From positions 1-64,000 of the forward strand of contig JAPYSU010000006.1 in the NCBI GenBank assembly GCA_029936425.1: 64,000 nucleotides of DNA, given 5' to 3'. The notes beneath the pieces are model-generated. The model searched no databases. It was not told the origin of the DNA and worked only from the letters and a program-made list of their open reading frames with translations. The number at the start of each line of letters is the position of its first letter. Within the stretch, counting starts at the first letter, position 1. Source of the stretch: Litorimonas sp. Lineage in GTDB: Bacteria; Pseudomonadota; Alphaproteobacteria; Caulobacterales; Maricaulaceae. The position numbers and the translations under genes are program-made. Positions 17,107 to 24,888 of this stretch are shown piece after piece.

Positions 17107-17120
17107 AGGGTTAGAGCGCA

Positions 17121-17151
17121 AAACAGGGCTAACGCCTTATTAACCCTGTTT
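17121..17151. promoter_or_regulatory. second CtrA-like box inside a 12-bp inverted repeat
   Basis: CTAAC-GCCTTA-TTAAC (17129-17144) fits TTAAC-N6-TTAAC at 9 of 10 positions. It is embedded in a longer inverted repeat, AAACAGGGCTAA/TTAACCCTGTTT, with one mismatch and a 7-nt loop, ending 11 bp before the PBP ATG. The element could bind CtrA as DNA, or fold in the mRNA leader and limit ribosome access. Confidence 0.5.
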
Positions 17152-17162
17152 CCAAGTGTGCC

Positions 17163-19103
17163 ATGCGCAAGTTTTTAACATCATTGCGATTGCCGGACTG
17201 GCGCCCCCCGCCTTTGCCGCCCAAGGTAAAGTCCGCTTTAAAGGTAATCGCGGCAGGCTCCCTCCTGACGGGGTATCTCTGCGGTATGGCCGGACTGGGC
17301 GCTTTTGCGATCGCGGCCCATGACCTGCCCGATCCCAAACGTCTCTGGGAAAACCAAAGACCTGTCAGCGTTCAGGTCGTGGATCGGCAGGGCCGGGACA
17401 TACTGGTTCGCGGCGCGACGGTTGCGCCGCGCGTCGAGGTTGAGCAGCTCCCCTTTCATATCCCGCTGGTCATGCTCGCCGTCGAAGACAAGCGTTACTT
17501 CAATCATATTGGCGTGGATCCCGAAGCCCTGATCCGCGCCGTCTTCGCCAATATAAAAGCCGGAGCCTATGTGCAGGGCGGCTCGACCCTGACGCAACAG
17601 CTTTCCAAAAATGTCTTTCTGTCGCCGGATAAAACCCTCCGCCGCAAGGCGCAGGAAATGATGATGGCGGTTTGGTTGGAACGAAGCTTCACCAAGAATG
17701 AAATTCTGGAGCTTTATCTGTCCAAAGTTTATTTTGGGAGCGGGGCCTGGGGGCTGGAAGCCGCCTCCAAACGCTATTTCGACAAGCCGGCGGCTAAACT
17801 GAACCTCCCCGAAACGGCCATGCTGGCGGGCCTTCTCAAGGCCCCTTCCGCCTATAATCCCGTGAATAATCCGAAAATTGCCTCGACCCGAACAAAAGTG
17901 GTGCTCGATATTCTGAAAGAACAGAATATTATTGACGCCCAAATGCACGGGGAAGCCCTACATCACCCTATCCGCATCCATCGGCCTCAGTCGGATAATT
18001 CCGCGCAATATTTCGTGGACTGGATTTGGCCGGAGATTGAACGCGTTTTAGGGGGACCGCCCGGTCAGGACATTATCGTTCAGACGACATTGGATCTGGA
18101 AGCGCAAAATTACGCTCAAAAGGCTGTCTCCGACCATCTTGACGCCGACCGGAAAGCCGAACAGGCTGCGCTTGTCAGTCTGGACGGCACCGGCGCGGTG
18201 ATTGCCATGATCGGCGGAGCGTCCTATTCCCAAAATCAATTCAACAGGGCCGTTAAAGCCGAACGGCAGCCCGGGTCGGCTTTCAAACCGTTTGTCTACC
18301 TTACCGCGATGGAAGCCGGCATTAGTCCCTGGGATATCCGGGTCGACGCGCCGATTACGCTGAAAAGTCGTGTCGATAGCTGGTCGCCGAAAAACTTCAA
18401 AAAGGAATATGCCGGAGAGATTTTAATCGAAGACGCCTTTGCCAAATCCATTAACACGGTCGCGGTCGCCCTCGCCGAAGAAGTCGGACGGGAGAATGTC
18501 ATCGCAACAGCAGAGCGGTTCGGGCTTGGTCCGTTAAAGCCTCTTCGAAGTGTCTCCCTCGGCGCGCAAACCACCACCCCGCTGCAACTGACGCGGGCTT
18601 ATCTGCCCTTTTCCAATTGGGGGAAAATGGCCGAGCCTTACGGCATTCTCTCTGTCTCGACCGCCGAAGGTACGCCTCTTTATGACGCTCCCCCGGCCAG
18701 TCTGACATCAATTATGGACTTGAGCCATATGGCGCAGATGAACCGTCTGATGCTTCACACCGTCGAGGCCGGAACAGGCGGAAGAGCGCGAATTCCGGGC
18801 CGGGATATTGCAGGCAAGACAGGAACCACAAATGACTTCCGGGATGCCTGGTTTGTCGGCTACCATCCTGATCTGGTGACGGGCGTCTGGGTCGGCAATG
18901 ATGAAAACGCCCCGATGAAACGCGTCACAGGCGGTACGATACCGGCTGAAATCTTCCATGACTATATGCAGGGCACGTTGCAATATTGGCCGAAAGCCGA
19001 GTTAATGGCGGCCTCTCAGCCGAGCTGGCCTTCGAGACAGCTCGACAGAAAAAACCAGTCCCTCGACACGCTGCTGTCAAATATCGAAAACACTTTGCCC
19101 TAG
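17163..19103 (+). CDS. class A penicillin-binding protein (PBP1A-like)
   Basis: A 646-residue bifunctional peptidoglycan synthase. One membrane anchor at about 25-52, then a GT51 glycosyltransferase domain with catalytic E108 in AVEDKRYFNH and GGSTLTQQLSKN at 139-150. The transpeptidase domain follows with S372-x-x-K375 (GSAFKP), SIN at 429-431 and KTGTT at 552-556. All catalytic motifs are intact, so it should polymerise and cross-link glycan strands. Two CtrA boxes upstream suggest cell-cycle control. The start has no good ribosome site. Confidence 0.94.
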   Translation: MRKFLTSLRLPDWRPPPLPPKVKSALKVIAAGSLLTGYLCGMAGLGAFAIAAHDLPDPKRLWENQRPVSVQVVDRQGRDILVRGATVAPRVEVEQLPFHIPLVMLAVEDKRYFNHIGVDPEALIRAVFANIKAGAYVQGGSTLTQQLSKNVFLSPDKTLRRKAQEMMMAVWLERSFTKNEILELYLSKVYFGSGAWGLEAASKRYFDKPAAKLNLPETAMLAGLLKAPSAYNPVNNPKIASTRTKVVLDILKEQNIIDAQMHGEALHHPIRIHRPQSDNSAQYFVDWIWPEIERVLGGPPGQDIIVQTTLDLEAQNYAQKAVSDHLDADRKAEQAALVSLDGTGAVIAMIGGASYSQNQFNRAVKAERQPGSAFKPFVYLTAMEAGISPWDIRVDAPITLKSRVDSWSPKNFKKEYAGEILIEDAFAKSINTVAVALAEEVGRENVIATAERFGLGPLKPLRSVSLGAQTTTPLQLTRAYLPFSNWGKMAEPYGILSVSTAEGTPLYDAPPASLTSIMDLSHMAQMNRLMLHTVEAGTGGRARIPGRDIAGKTGTTNDFRDAWFVGYHPDLVTGVWVGNDENAPMKRVTGGTIPAEIFHDYMQGTLQYWPKAELMAASQPSWPSRQLDRKNQSLDTLLSNIENTLP

Positions 19104-19945
19104 GGCAGGATCACAGTTTTACCGCCATTGATAAAAGATCTATGCTCTGCATGGTGTTTCACGGCTTTCGCGAGGACGCGGGATTCGACGTCCCGTCCCA
19201 TAGCAATGAGTTTATCCGGGGTCATGGTATGGTTCACCCTGACGACATCCTGCTCGATAATAGGCCCTTCGTCCAAATCCGCCGTCACATAGTGAGCGGT
19301 CGCGCCGATCAGCTTGACCCCTCTTTCATAGGCGCGGTGATAAGGCCTTGCGCCTTTGAAACTCGGCAGAAAAGAGTGGTGGATATTGATAATCCGGCCG
19401 GAAAAGTCCTGACAGAATTTATCCGACAGAATTTGCATATAGCGGGCGAGAACGATGAGCTCCGTTTGTGTTTCCTTGATGAAATCTCTCAAGCGGGCTT
19501 CCGCTTCATCCTTCGTCGATGCCGTCACGGGAATATAATGATAGTCTAATCCAAGCGCTTCAATAAAATCCCGGGACTTTTCATGATTGGAAACAATTCC
19601 GGTAATATCGATAGGCAAGCTATTATTTCGCCAGCGGTAAATGAGATCGTTCAGACAATGATCGAATTTGGACACCATGATTAAAGTCGGCACTTTATAA
19701 CTGGCGGGAATAATCTCAGTTGTCAGGGAAAGGCTCTGGCTCACCGCCTGAATAGCTTCTTTGAATTTTTGCAATTCGGAATCGCCTATTCGAAAGGAAA
19801 TACGCGAATAAAAACGTTCGGAGGACGGCGTCCCGAATTGCGCGAGTTCTGTAATGAACCCGTCATGGTCTGATAGGCAGCGCGTGAGAGCGGCGACGAT
19901 ACCTGTTCGATCCTCGCTCTGCGTTGTTAAGATATAGTCCGACAC
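19100..19945 (-). CDS. purU: formyltetrahydrofolate deformylase
   Basis: A 281-residue enzyme that hydrolyses 10-formyl-THF to formate and THF, balancing one-carbon pools. Residues 1-75 are an ACT domain (SEDRTGIVAALTRCL), and the rest is a formyltransferase fold with the catalytic INIHHSFLPSF and GATAHYVTADLDEGPIIEQD segments. Length is typical of PurU. It converges with the PBP gene (4-bp overlap) and lies 8 bp downstream of the M49 peptidase gene on the same strand, so the two are probably co-transcribed. Confidence 0.95.
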   Translation of the reverse strand: MSDYILTTQSEDRTGIVAALTRCLSDHDGFITELAQFGTPSSERFYSRISFRIGDSELQKFKEAIQAVSQSLSLTTEIIPASYKVPTLIMVSKFDHCLNDLIYRWRNNSLPIDITGIVSNHEKSRDFIEALGLDYHYIPVTASTKDEAEARLRDFIKETQTELIVLARYMQILSDKFCQDFSGRIINIHHSFLPSFKGARPYHRAYERGVKLIGATAHYVTADLDEGPIIEQDVVRVNHTMTPDKLIAMGRDVESRVLAKAVKHHAEHRSFINGGKTVILP

Positions 19946-19953
19946 ATCAGAGC

Positions 19954-21621
19954 CTAGATTTCAGACGGATAGACCGGGCGAATATCATAAGGAATATCCT
20001 CGAGCTCTCCGAGAACAATCTTGGCGGGTTCGTCAAGTTTCACATAAGTTTGCAAGAACGTTTCTGTCGCCTCGTAACTGCCGTCGCCCTGAAGGCGCAC
20101 AACCTCTCCGGTCAGATCGGAAATAGATTGCTCCAGCACGTCAAAATCAAGACGGTAGCGTTCCTGATCGGGGAGCCATTCTGCCGCGCCGGTCTGCATG
20201 TAATAATTATACTGAAACGCTGCGCCCTTGGCGTGGGCTTCGGTAATCCCGAAGCGCATGGACCGGAACAGGCCTGTGAAATAGGTCGCCAAAAACGCTT
20301 CTTTTTCAGACGCCGGTAATTCGCCGCGCTCCATCATATAAAGGATATTATAGGCGCCCATAACGTCGGCTTTGCCTTCCTCAACACCGGAATAGAGCTC
20401 TTTCAGCTGCGCGCTGACGGTTGTGTCTTCGCCGTCGACGGTAATGTTGCCGGGGCCGAGGGAGTGCGACAATTCGTGGAAGAGCGTATTATAGCTCATA
20501 TATTTTTTGGTCGTCAGCTGGGCCTGGTCCCGCACCAGAACGCGCTTGCCAATCGGAGCAAGAATACGGTCATATTTCGCGCCGAGGACGTTATTCAGAA
20601 TAACCTTTTTTGCGCCCTTGGCTTCGCGTACCCGCTCATCATTCGGCAGGTTGAACGCAATGGTTTGGACGCCGTTTTCATTGTCTCCGCCGCCATGGAC
20701 CTGGTAAGTCACGGCAATCGGAGAGGCAAAACCACGAGAAAAATTCTTATAGCTTTCGTCCACCGGTAGGTTGGCCTCCATATCGCGGAGATAGTTTTTA
20801 TATTTTGCGAGAGCGGCTGATTCTTCGGGGTTTTTGATGGTCACAAAACTCTCATAAGCTGTTTTGTAACCGAACAGACCATCATCATAGACTTCATAAG
20901 GGCCAATCGCGACTTCGATATCCCCGTCGAGATCCATCCAGGCCATTTCTGATTCAAAATAATCATCGGTCAGGAAAGCCTCCGCGCGAAGATTCAGAAA
21001 CCGGGTAAGGTTTTCATTTTCCGAAAGGTCTGCGGCTTCGCGCATTAATTGTGCGGCCGGTTTCAGATATTCGGCGTATTCGACGTGGTAAGGCACAGCT
21101 TTCAGGCCGCCGTCCTCTGTGCGGCGGATGACGGTGTAGCCAGACGTAAAAGCCTCTTCGTCTTCGGGATGGGCCGCAATCCAGTCCTCGAATTCCTGGC
21201 GGGTCATGTCTCTGGGGTAGAAGCCTGCGCCTTCAGGACACTCCGCCTCGCCGTAGAATACAAAGTCGCTCTCAAGGCTGTCACAGGGCCCATAATGTAG
21301 ATCGAACATGGCGAGTTGGGCATCAGAGCCATTTCGCGCAATTTCCTGTCTCAGCTCAGGGTAATTCGTTCCGCGCTGTAGAAGGTAGATTTGAGAGAGG
21401 TAATCACTGGCGTCAATGAGTTTATTGACGACCGCTTTTTGAGACGTACTCAGAAAGCTTGTATCCGGATTCATCTCGACTTCGGCAAATTTTTCATATT
21501 GCGCGGCGACGTCATATTCCGTGCCGTCTTCCATCATCATTTTCGGAGCCGTCGCGCAGGACGCAATCAAAGCGGCTGTCGAGAGGGTCAGGAGGGATGA
21601 TTTGAGAAGTGAAGAGCGCAT
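19954..21621 (-). CDS. M49 (dipeptidyl-peptidase III)-family metallopeptidase, lipoprotein
   Basis: A 555-residue zinc peptidase anchored by a lipobox (LIASC, C22). The zinc motif is FHELSHSLGPG with H382-E383 and H386, and the third-ligand region EEGKAD is at 414-419. Classical DPP III uses HExxxH, whereas this protein has the shorter HExxH. The arrangement of both motifs and the length fit the bacterial dipeptidyl-peptidase-3 family. It should trim peptides in the periplasm or at the outer membrane. purU follows 8 bp downstream. Confidence 0.85.
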   Translation of the reverse strand: MRSSLLKSSLLTLSTAALIASCATAPKMMMEDGTEYDVAAQYEKFAEVEMNPDTSFLSTSQKAVVNKLIDASDYLSQIYLLQRGTNYPELRQEIARNGSDAQLAMFDLHYGPCDSLESDFVFYGEAECPEGAGFYPRDMTRQEFEDWIAAHPEDEEAFTSGYTVIRRTEDGGLKAVPYHVEYAEYLKPAAQLMREAADLSENENLTRFLNLRAEAFLTDDYFESEMAWMDLDGDIEVAIGPYEVYDDGLFGYKTAYESFVTIKNPEESAALAKYKNYLRDMEANLPVDESYKNFSRGFASPIAVTYQVHGGGDNENGVQTIAFNLPNDERVREAKGAKKVILNNVLGAKYDRILAPIGKRVLVRDQAQLTTKKYMSYNTLFHELSHSLGPGNITVDGEDTTVSAQLKELYSGVEEGKADVMGAYNILYMMERGELPASEKEAFLATYFTGLFRSMRFGITEAHAKGAAFQYNYYMQTGAAEWLPDQERYRLDFDVLEQSISDLTGEVVRLQGDGSYEATETFLQTYVKLDEPAKIVLGELEDIPYDIRPVYPSEI

Positions 21622-21749
21622 GAATTTATCCTTTATCTTACTATCCGAGACCGCCTATGGCGCAAAAATGGGGAGTTATTGGGTTTAAAACCGCCCATCC
21701 CGCCTCTTATTAAAGGCATAGTAATCACAGACAGGGAGGAGGCCAAGCT

Positions 21750-22181
21750 TTAAAGCTGAGCGGCAATTTCTCCGGCCAGTAACTTCAGCGCATCCATATC
21801 CCCGGATTTGGCGTCGCCATGCCCCGCAAAAGCTTCGCCTTCAAATTTCGGAATGACATGGACGTGAAGATGGAAAACCGACTGCCCGGCCGGGGCGCCG
21901 TTAAACTGCGTCACGACAATACCGTCCGGATTAAAAGCTTTGTCCACGGCCTGAGCGACGCGCTGAACCGTACCAAAAAGACGCCCAATGTCTTTTGGCG
22001 CCAGCTCCAGCAGGTTTCGGACCGGGCGCTTTGGAATAATGAGGCAGTGGCCCCGCGATTGCGGGAACGCATCCATAATTATGAGTGTGTCTTTATCTTC
22101 GTGGACTTTTGCCGACGGCACTTCACCGTCAATGATTTTAGCAAAGACATTGGTCGGATCATATTCGGCGTGGAGTGTCAT
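21750..22181 (-). CDS. HIT-family nucleotide hydrolase
   Basis: A 143-residue histidine-triad protein. FHLHVHVIP gives the triad H104, H106, H108, and the N-terminal NVFAKIIDGEVPSAKVHEDKD is typical of the bacterial HinT-like branch. Family enzymes hydrolyse nucleoside phosphoramidates or adenylated intermediates in the cytosol. Its ATG overlaps the stop of the preceding gene (ATGA), so it is translationally coupled to the membrane protein upstream. Confidence 0.92.
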   Translation of the reverse strand: MTLHAEYDPTNVFAKIIDGEVPSAKVHEDKDTLIIMDAFPQSRGHCLIIPKRPVRNLLELAPKDIGRLFGTVQRVAQAVDKAFNPDGIVVTQFNGAPAGQSVFHLHVHVIPKFEGEAFAGHGDAKSGDMDALKLLAGEIAAQL

Positions 22182-22672
22182 AGTAAATCTGTCTGTCTAA
22201 GTTTAGGGAGGGCAACAAATTTCGCGTGAAGCAATATCAAAACGATAAATGTATGAAATGAAATGGCAACGATTGAAACAGGGCCAAACATAAAAAACAA
22301 AATTACATGCAACACAATAGTTACAAAGAGTAATATGTCTGGTTTCAAAAAGTAAATTGGAAGGAATATTGCAGGATTGCCTAATCCAAAGAAAACAGTG
22401 GCCCGTCCCCAAAGTCCAAACCGCCTAATCCTCACCGGCGGATCAGCCGGTAAAGGATGACGTTTCATCTCTTTTAAGAATAGTTGGGCCTCAGCATATT
22501 CTTGCTCTGGTATCGTCAGCAACATTCCACCAAACGCCAAAAGTGAAAGATAATCATTTATACCGTGAAAATAATTATGAAACTCAACCGAGAACCCTCC
22601 AGCCTTGAGGCAGGACTGGTCAGCCAAAGCTTCTCCAATATTATTATATCTGGCAAAAATAACTGCTCTCAA
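22178..22672 (-). CDS. DUF2007-like membrane protein
   Basis: A 164-residue protein with a TTG start at 22672 and AAGAG upstream. Residues 1-70 resemble the DUF2007 'signal-transducing' fold: an opening beta-alpha unit (FARYNNIGEALADQSCLKAGGFSVEF) and a closing TIPEQEYAEAQLFLKEM. Residues 85-150 contain two or three hydrophobic segments that should span the inner membrane. Its codons are visibly more AT-rich than those of its neighbours. It lies 10 bp after the epimerase gene and overlaps the HIT gene. Function unknown. Confidence 0.7.
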   Translation of the reverse strand: MRAVIFARYNNIGEALADQSCLKAGGFSVEFHNYFHGINDYLSLLAFGGMLLTIPEQEYAEAQLFLKEMKRHPLPADPPVRIRRFGLWGRATVFFGLGNPAIFLPIYFLKPDILLFVTIVLHVILFFMFGPVSIVAISFHTFIVLILLHAKFVALPKLRQTDLL

Positions 22673-22682
22673 AAAGATTCTC

Positions 22683-23543
22683 TTAAATTTTTTCCACCGT
22701 AATAATGGCCCTTAAGCCCTCTTTATAATCTCTATACTCGGGTGCCCAATCCAATTCCTGCATGGCCCGACTGTTATCCACGCGCTTGGTTTCACGATAA
22801 AAGCTGCGGGCCATTTTAGACACGCTTTCATCGTCCAATCCGACACGCGGCGGCGTTTCAACATTGATAAGTTTCGCGGCAAAATCCAGAACATCTTGCG
22901 GCGGGGCCGGATGACCATCGGCGAGATTATAAATTCTTTGCGGGTTTGGCGCATTGATCGAGGCGATTACCGCCGAGACAATATCCTCTACATGGATACG
23001 GTTTACGATATGTCCGTCTTTGATAACGGCTCGCGCCTTGCCCTGCCGGAGCTTTTCAAAAGGCGAGCGTCCAGGGCCGTAAATCCCGGCGAGCCGGAAA
23101 ATATGGACGGGCCAGAGCGACTCTATCCATTCAATTTCGGCTTCGGCCCGGGCCATACCCCGTTTCAATTGCGGCGTCGGCGACTCGCCTTCAAAAACCC
23201 ATTGGCCATCCCGGTCCCCATAAACACTGGTCGCAGAAAGATAGCCCACCCATTTCGCGGCGATCCGGGAGGAGTTTAAAGCGGACAATACAGGATCATA
23301 ATACCCGTTCTCATCGGTAGATTTCTTGGGCGGAATAGATGAGATTATAACGTCTGCGCTTTGAAAAACCTCTTTTAACCGGGTCTGAGATAAATCTTCA
23401 GTGACCAAAGGCAGAATCCCCAGAGTTTTGAGCGTTTCCGCCTCCTCTGGGGATCGCGTGGTCCCTATGACCTTATACCCGCTCGCGGTCAAAGCAGGCG
23501 CAAGATGACGCGCGACATAGCCTGCTCCCAATAAGAGAGCCAT
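22683..23543 (-). CDS. NAD(P)-binding epimerase/reductase-like protein (YeeZ type)
   Basis: A 286-residue extended-SDR-like Rossmann protein. It starts MALLLGAGYVARHLAPAL, the dinucleotide-binding motif, followed by IGTTRSPEEAETL and SATSVYGDRDGQWVFEGE. The ATG at 23543 is used because family members begin directly with this strand. A longer start at 23585 would add 14 residues. Family members act on nucleotide sugars or are of unknown substrate. It heads a three-gene run with the DUF2007-like and HIT genes and is divergent from the TPR gene. Confidence 0.83.
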   Translation of the reverse strand: MALLLGAGYVARHLAPALTASGYKVIGTTRSPEEAETLKTLGILPLVTEDLSQTRLKEVFQSADVIISSIPPKKSTDENGYYDPVLSALNSSRIAAKWVGYLSATSVYGDRDGQWVFEGESPTPQLKRGMARAEAEIEWIESLWPVHIFRLAGIYGPGRSPFEKLRQGKARAVIKDGHIVNRIHVEDIVSAVIASINAPNPQRIYNLADGHPAPPQDVLDFAAKLINVETPPRVGLDDESVSKMARSFYRETKRVDNSRAMQELDWAPEYRDYKEGLRAIITVEKI

Positions 23544-23621
23544 TTTACCCTTTTTAGCTGTCTGCGAATTAATGTGCGTCGGCATTGCTGCGCCGCCCCT
23601 CCCTTTGATAAAGGCGGTCTT

Positions 23622-24344
23622 ATGTTTCGACGCCCTTTTATTTCTATCCCATTAGTCTTATCGGCTGTGTCCGTTGTGGCAATGACCTTTGTGACGCCTT
23701 CCGCATTCGCAGGTGACCTGACGGACGCTTTTGACAAAAAACACAAAGAATGTCTGGAGCGCATCGCCGAGGATTCCGATCTTGCTTTTGAAGAAGCGAT
23801 GATCTGGCGATCAGAAGGCGGCGGGCGGCGGGCCAAACATTGCGAGGCTATGGCGCTATTCGCGCTAGGTCACGAAGATGAAGCCGCAAACCGTCTGGAC
23901 GAACTTGCCAAGGCCTCTGATGGCGGCACACCGGCTATGCGAGCAGATTTTTATGCCGAAGCCGCCAATTTCTGGCTTATCGCCAATGACCCGAACAAAG
24001 CTTACGCCTCGGCGAGCGCCGGTTTAAAGCTCAAGGAAAACCATACCGATTTACGGATTGCCCGCGCCCGGGCTTACAGTTTGGAAGAGCGATATGATTA
24101 CGCGGAAACAGACCTGACGTCTGCGCTCGTTTTTGATCCGGAAAGCGCCGCCGCGCTGCGATACAGAGCCGATGCGCGTATGAGGCAGGACAAGCTGAAA
24201 GGCGCGCTGGAAGATATCGAAGCTTCCCTGGAGATAAACCCTGAAAGCGTGGAAACCGCCGTTCTGCGCGGACGTATCCGGGAAGCCATTCGTAAGCAGG
24301 AAGTGTCAGAGACGAAATCCGAGTCCGTTATAAAAGCTGAATAG
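23622..24344 (+). CDS. secreted TPR-repeat protein
   Basis: A 240-residue protein. Residues 1-30 are a signal peptide (LVLSAVSVVAMTF...SAFAG). The mature part is helical with TPR-like repeats: AMALFALGHEDEAANRLDELAK, AYASASAGLKLKENHTD, YDYAETDLTSALVFDPES and KGALEDIEASLEINPES. TPRs are scaffolds for protein contacts, so a periplasmic adaptor role is likely. The ATG at 23622 precedes the signal peptide directly; the frame is open to 23574, but that would place charged residues ahead of it. Confidence 0.82.
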   Translation: MFRRPFISIPLVLSAVSVVAMTFVTPSAFAGDLTDAFDKKHKECLERIAEDSDLAFEEAMIWRSEGGGRRAKHCEAMALFALGHEDEAANRLDELAKASDGGTPAMRADFYAEAANFWLIANDPNKAYASASAGLKLKENHTDLRIARARAYSLEERYDYAETDLTSALVFDPESAAALRYRADARMRQDKLKGALEDIEASLEINPESVETAVLRGRIREAIRKQEVSETKSESVIKAE

Positions 24345-24430
24345 TTTCCATATTGATTTGGTTCTTTAAGGCCGACAAAAATATTGTCACAATCAGGTCT
24401 TAAAGTGACAGGTTCAAACAGGAGACCAGA

Positions 24431-24823
24431 ATGTTAGCTTATACAACCGTCGGCACGAATGATTATGACGCCGCCAATGAATTTTATGCTGAATTGCTCA
24501 AGCCTCTCGGGGCCAAGCAATTATGGGCCACAGATCGATTTGCCGGATATGGCCGTAAGTCCGGAGATCCCATGTTTGCTGTCTGCAAACCCTATGATGA
24601 GAACCCCGCAACGGCCGGAAACGGCACGATGATTACGCTGGGATGTCAAAATCAGGAACAAGTCAAGGAATTGCACGACAAAGCCGTTGAGCTGGGCGGA
24701 AAAAGCGAAGGTGAACCTGGGCCGCGCGGCGAAACAGGGCAATTCTACATGGCCTATATCCGCGATCTGGACGGAAATAAAATCGCGTTTTTCGCGCCCG
24801 GAAAAGTGCAGGCAGAAGCCTAG
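24431..24823 (+). CDS. VOC (glyoxalase/dioxygenase) family protein
   Basis: A 130-residue single-domain VOC protein. It opens AYTTVGTNDYDAANEFYAELLKPLGAK and ends with FYMAYIRDLDGNKIAFFAPG, the paired beta-alpha-beta modules of the fold. Such proteins bind a metal and act on small molecules, or serve as resistance or lyase enzymes. The substrate cannot be inferred. AGGAGACC precedes the ATG, and a bidirectional terminator follows the stop. Confidence 0.88.
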   Translation: MLAYTTVGTNDYDAANEFYAELLKPLGAKQLWATDRFAGYGRKSGDPMFAVCKPYDENPATAGNGTMITLGCQNQEQVKELHDKAVELGGKSEGEPGPRGETGQFYMAYIRDLDGNKIAFFAPGKVQAEA

Positions 24824-24847
24824 AACACCCTTATCTTTCAAATAAAC

Positions 24848-24871
24848 AAAGGGGGCTCTCAGCCCCCTTTG
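24848..24871. terminator. bidirectional terminator
   Basis: AAAGGGGGCT/AGCCCCCTTT is a perfect 10-bp inverted repeat with a CTC loop, between the converging VOC and S9 peptidase genes. Confidence 0.85.
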
Positions 24872-24888
24872 TTCTAATATTTTGGAGT

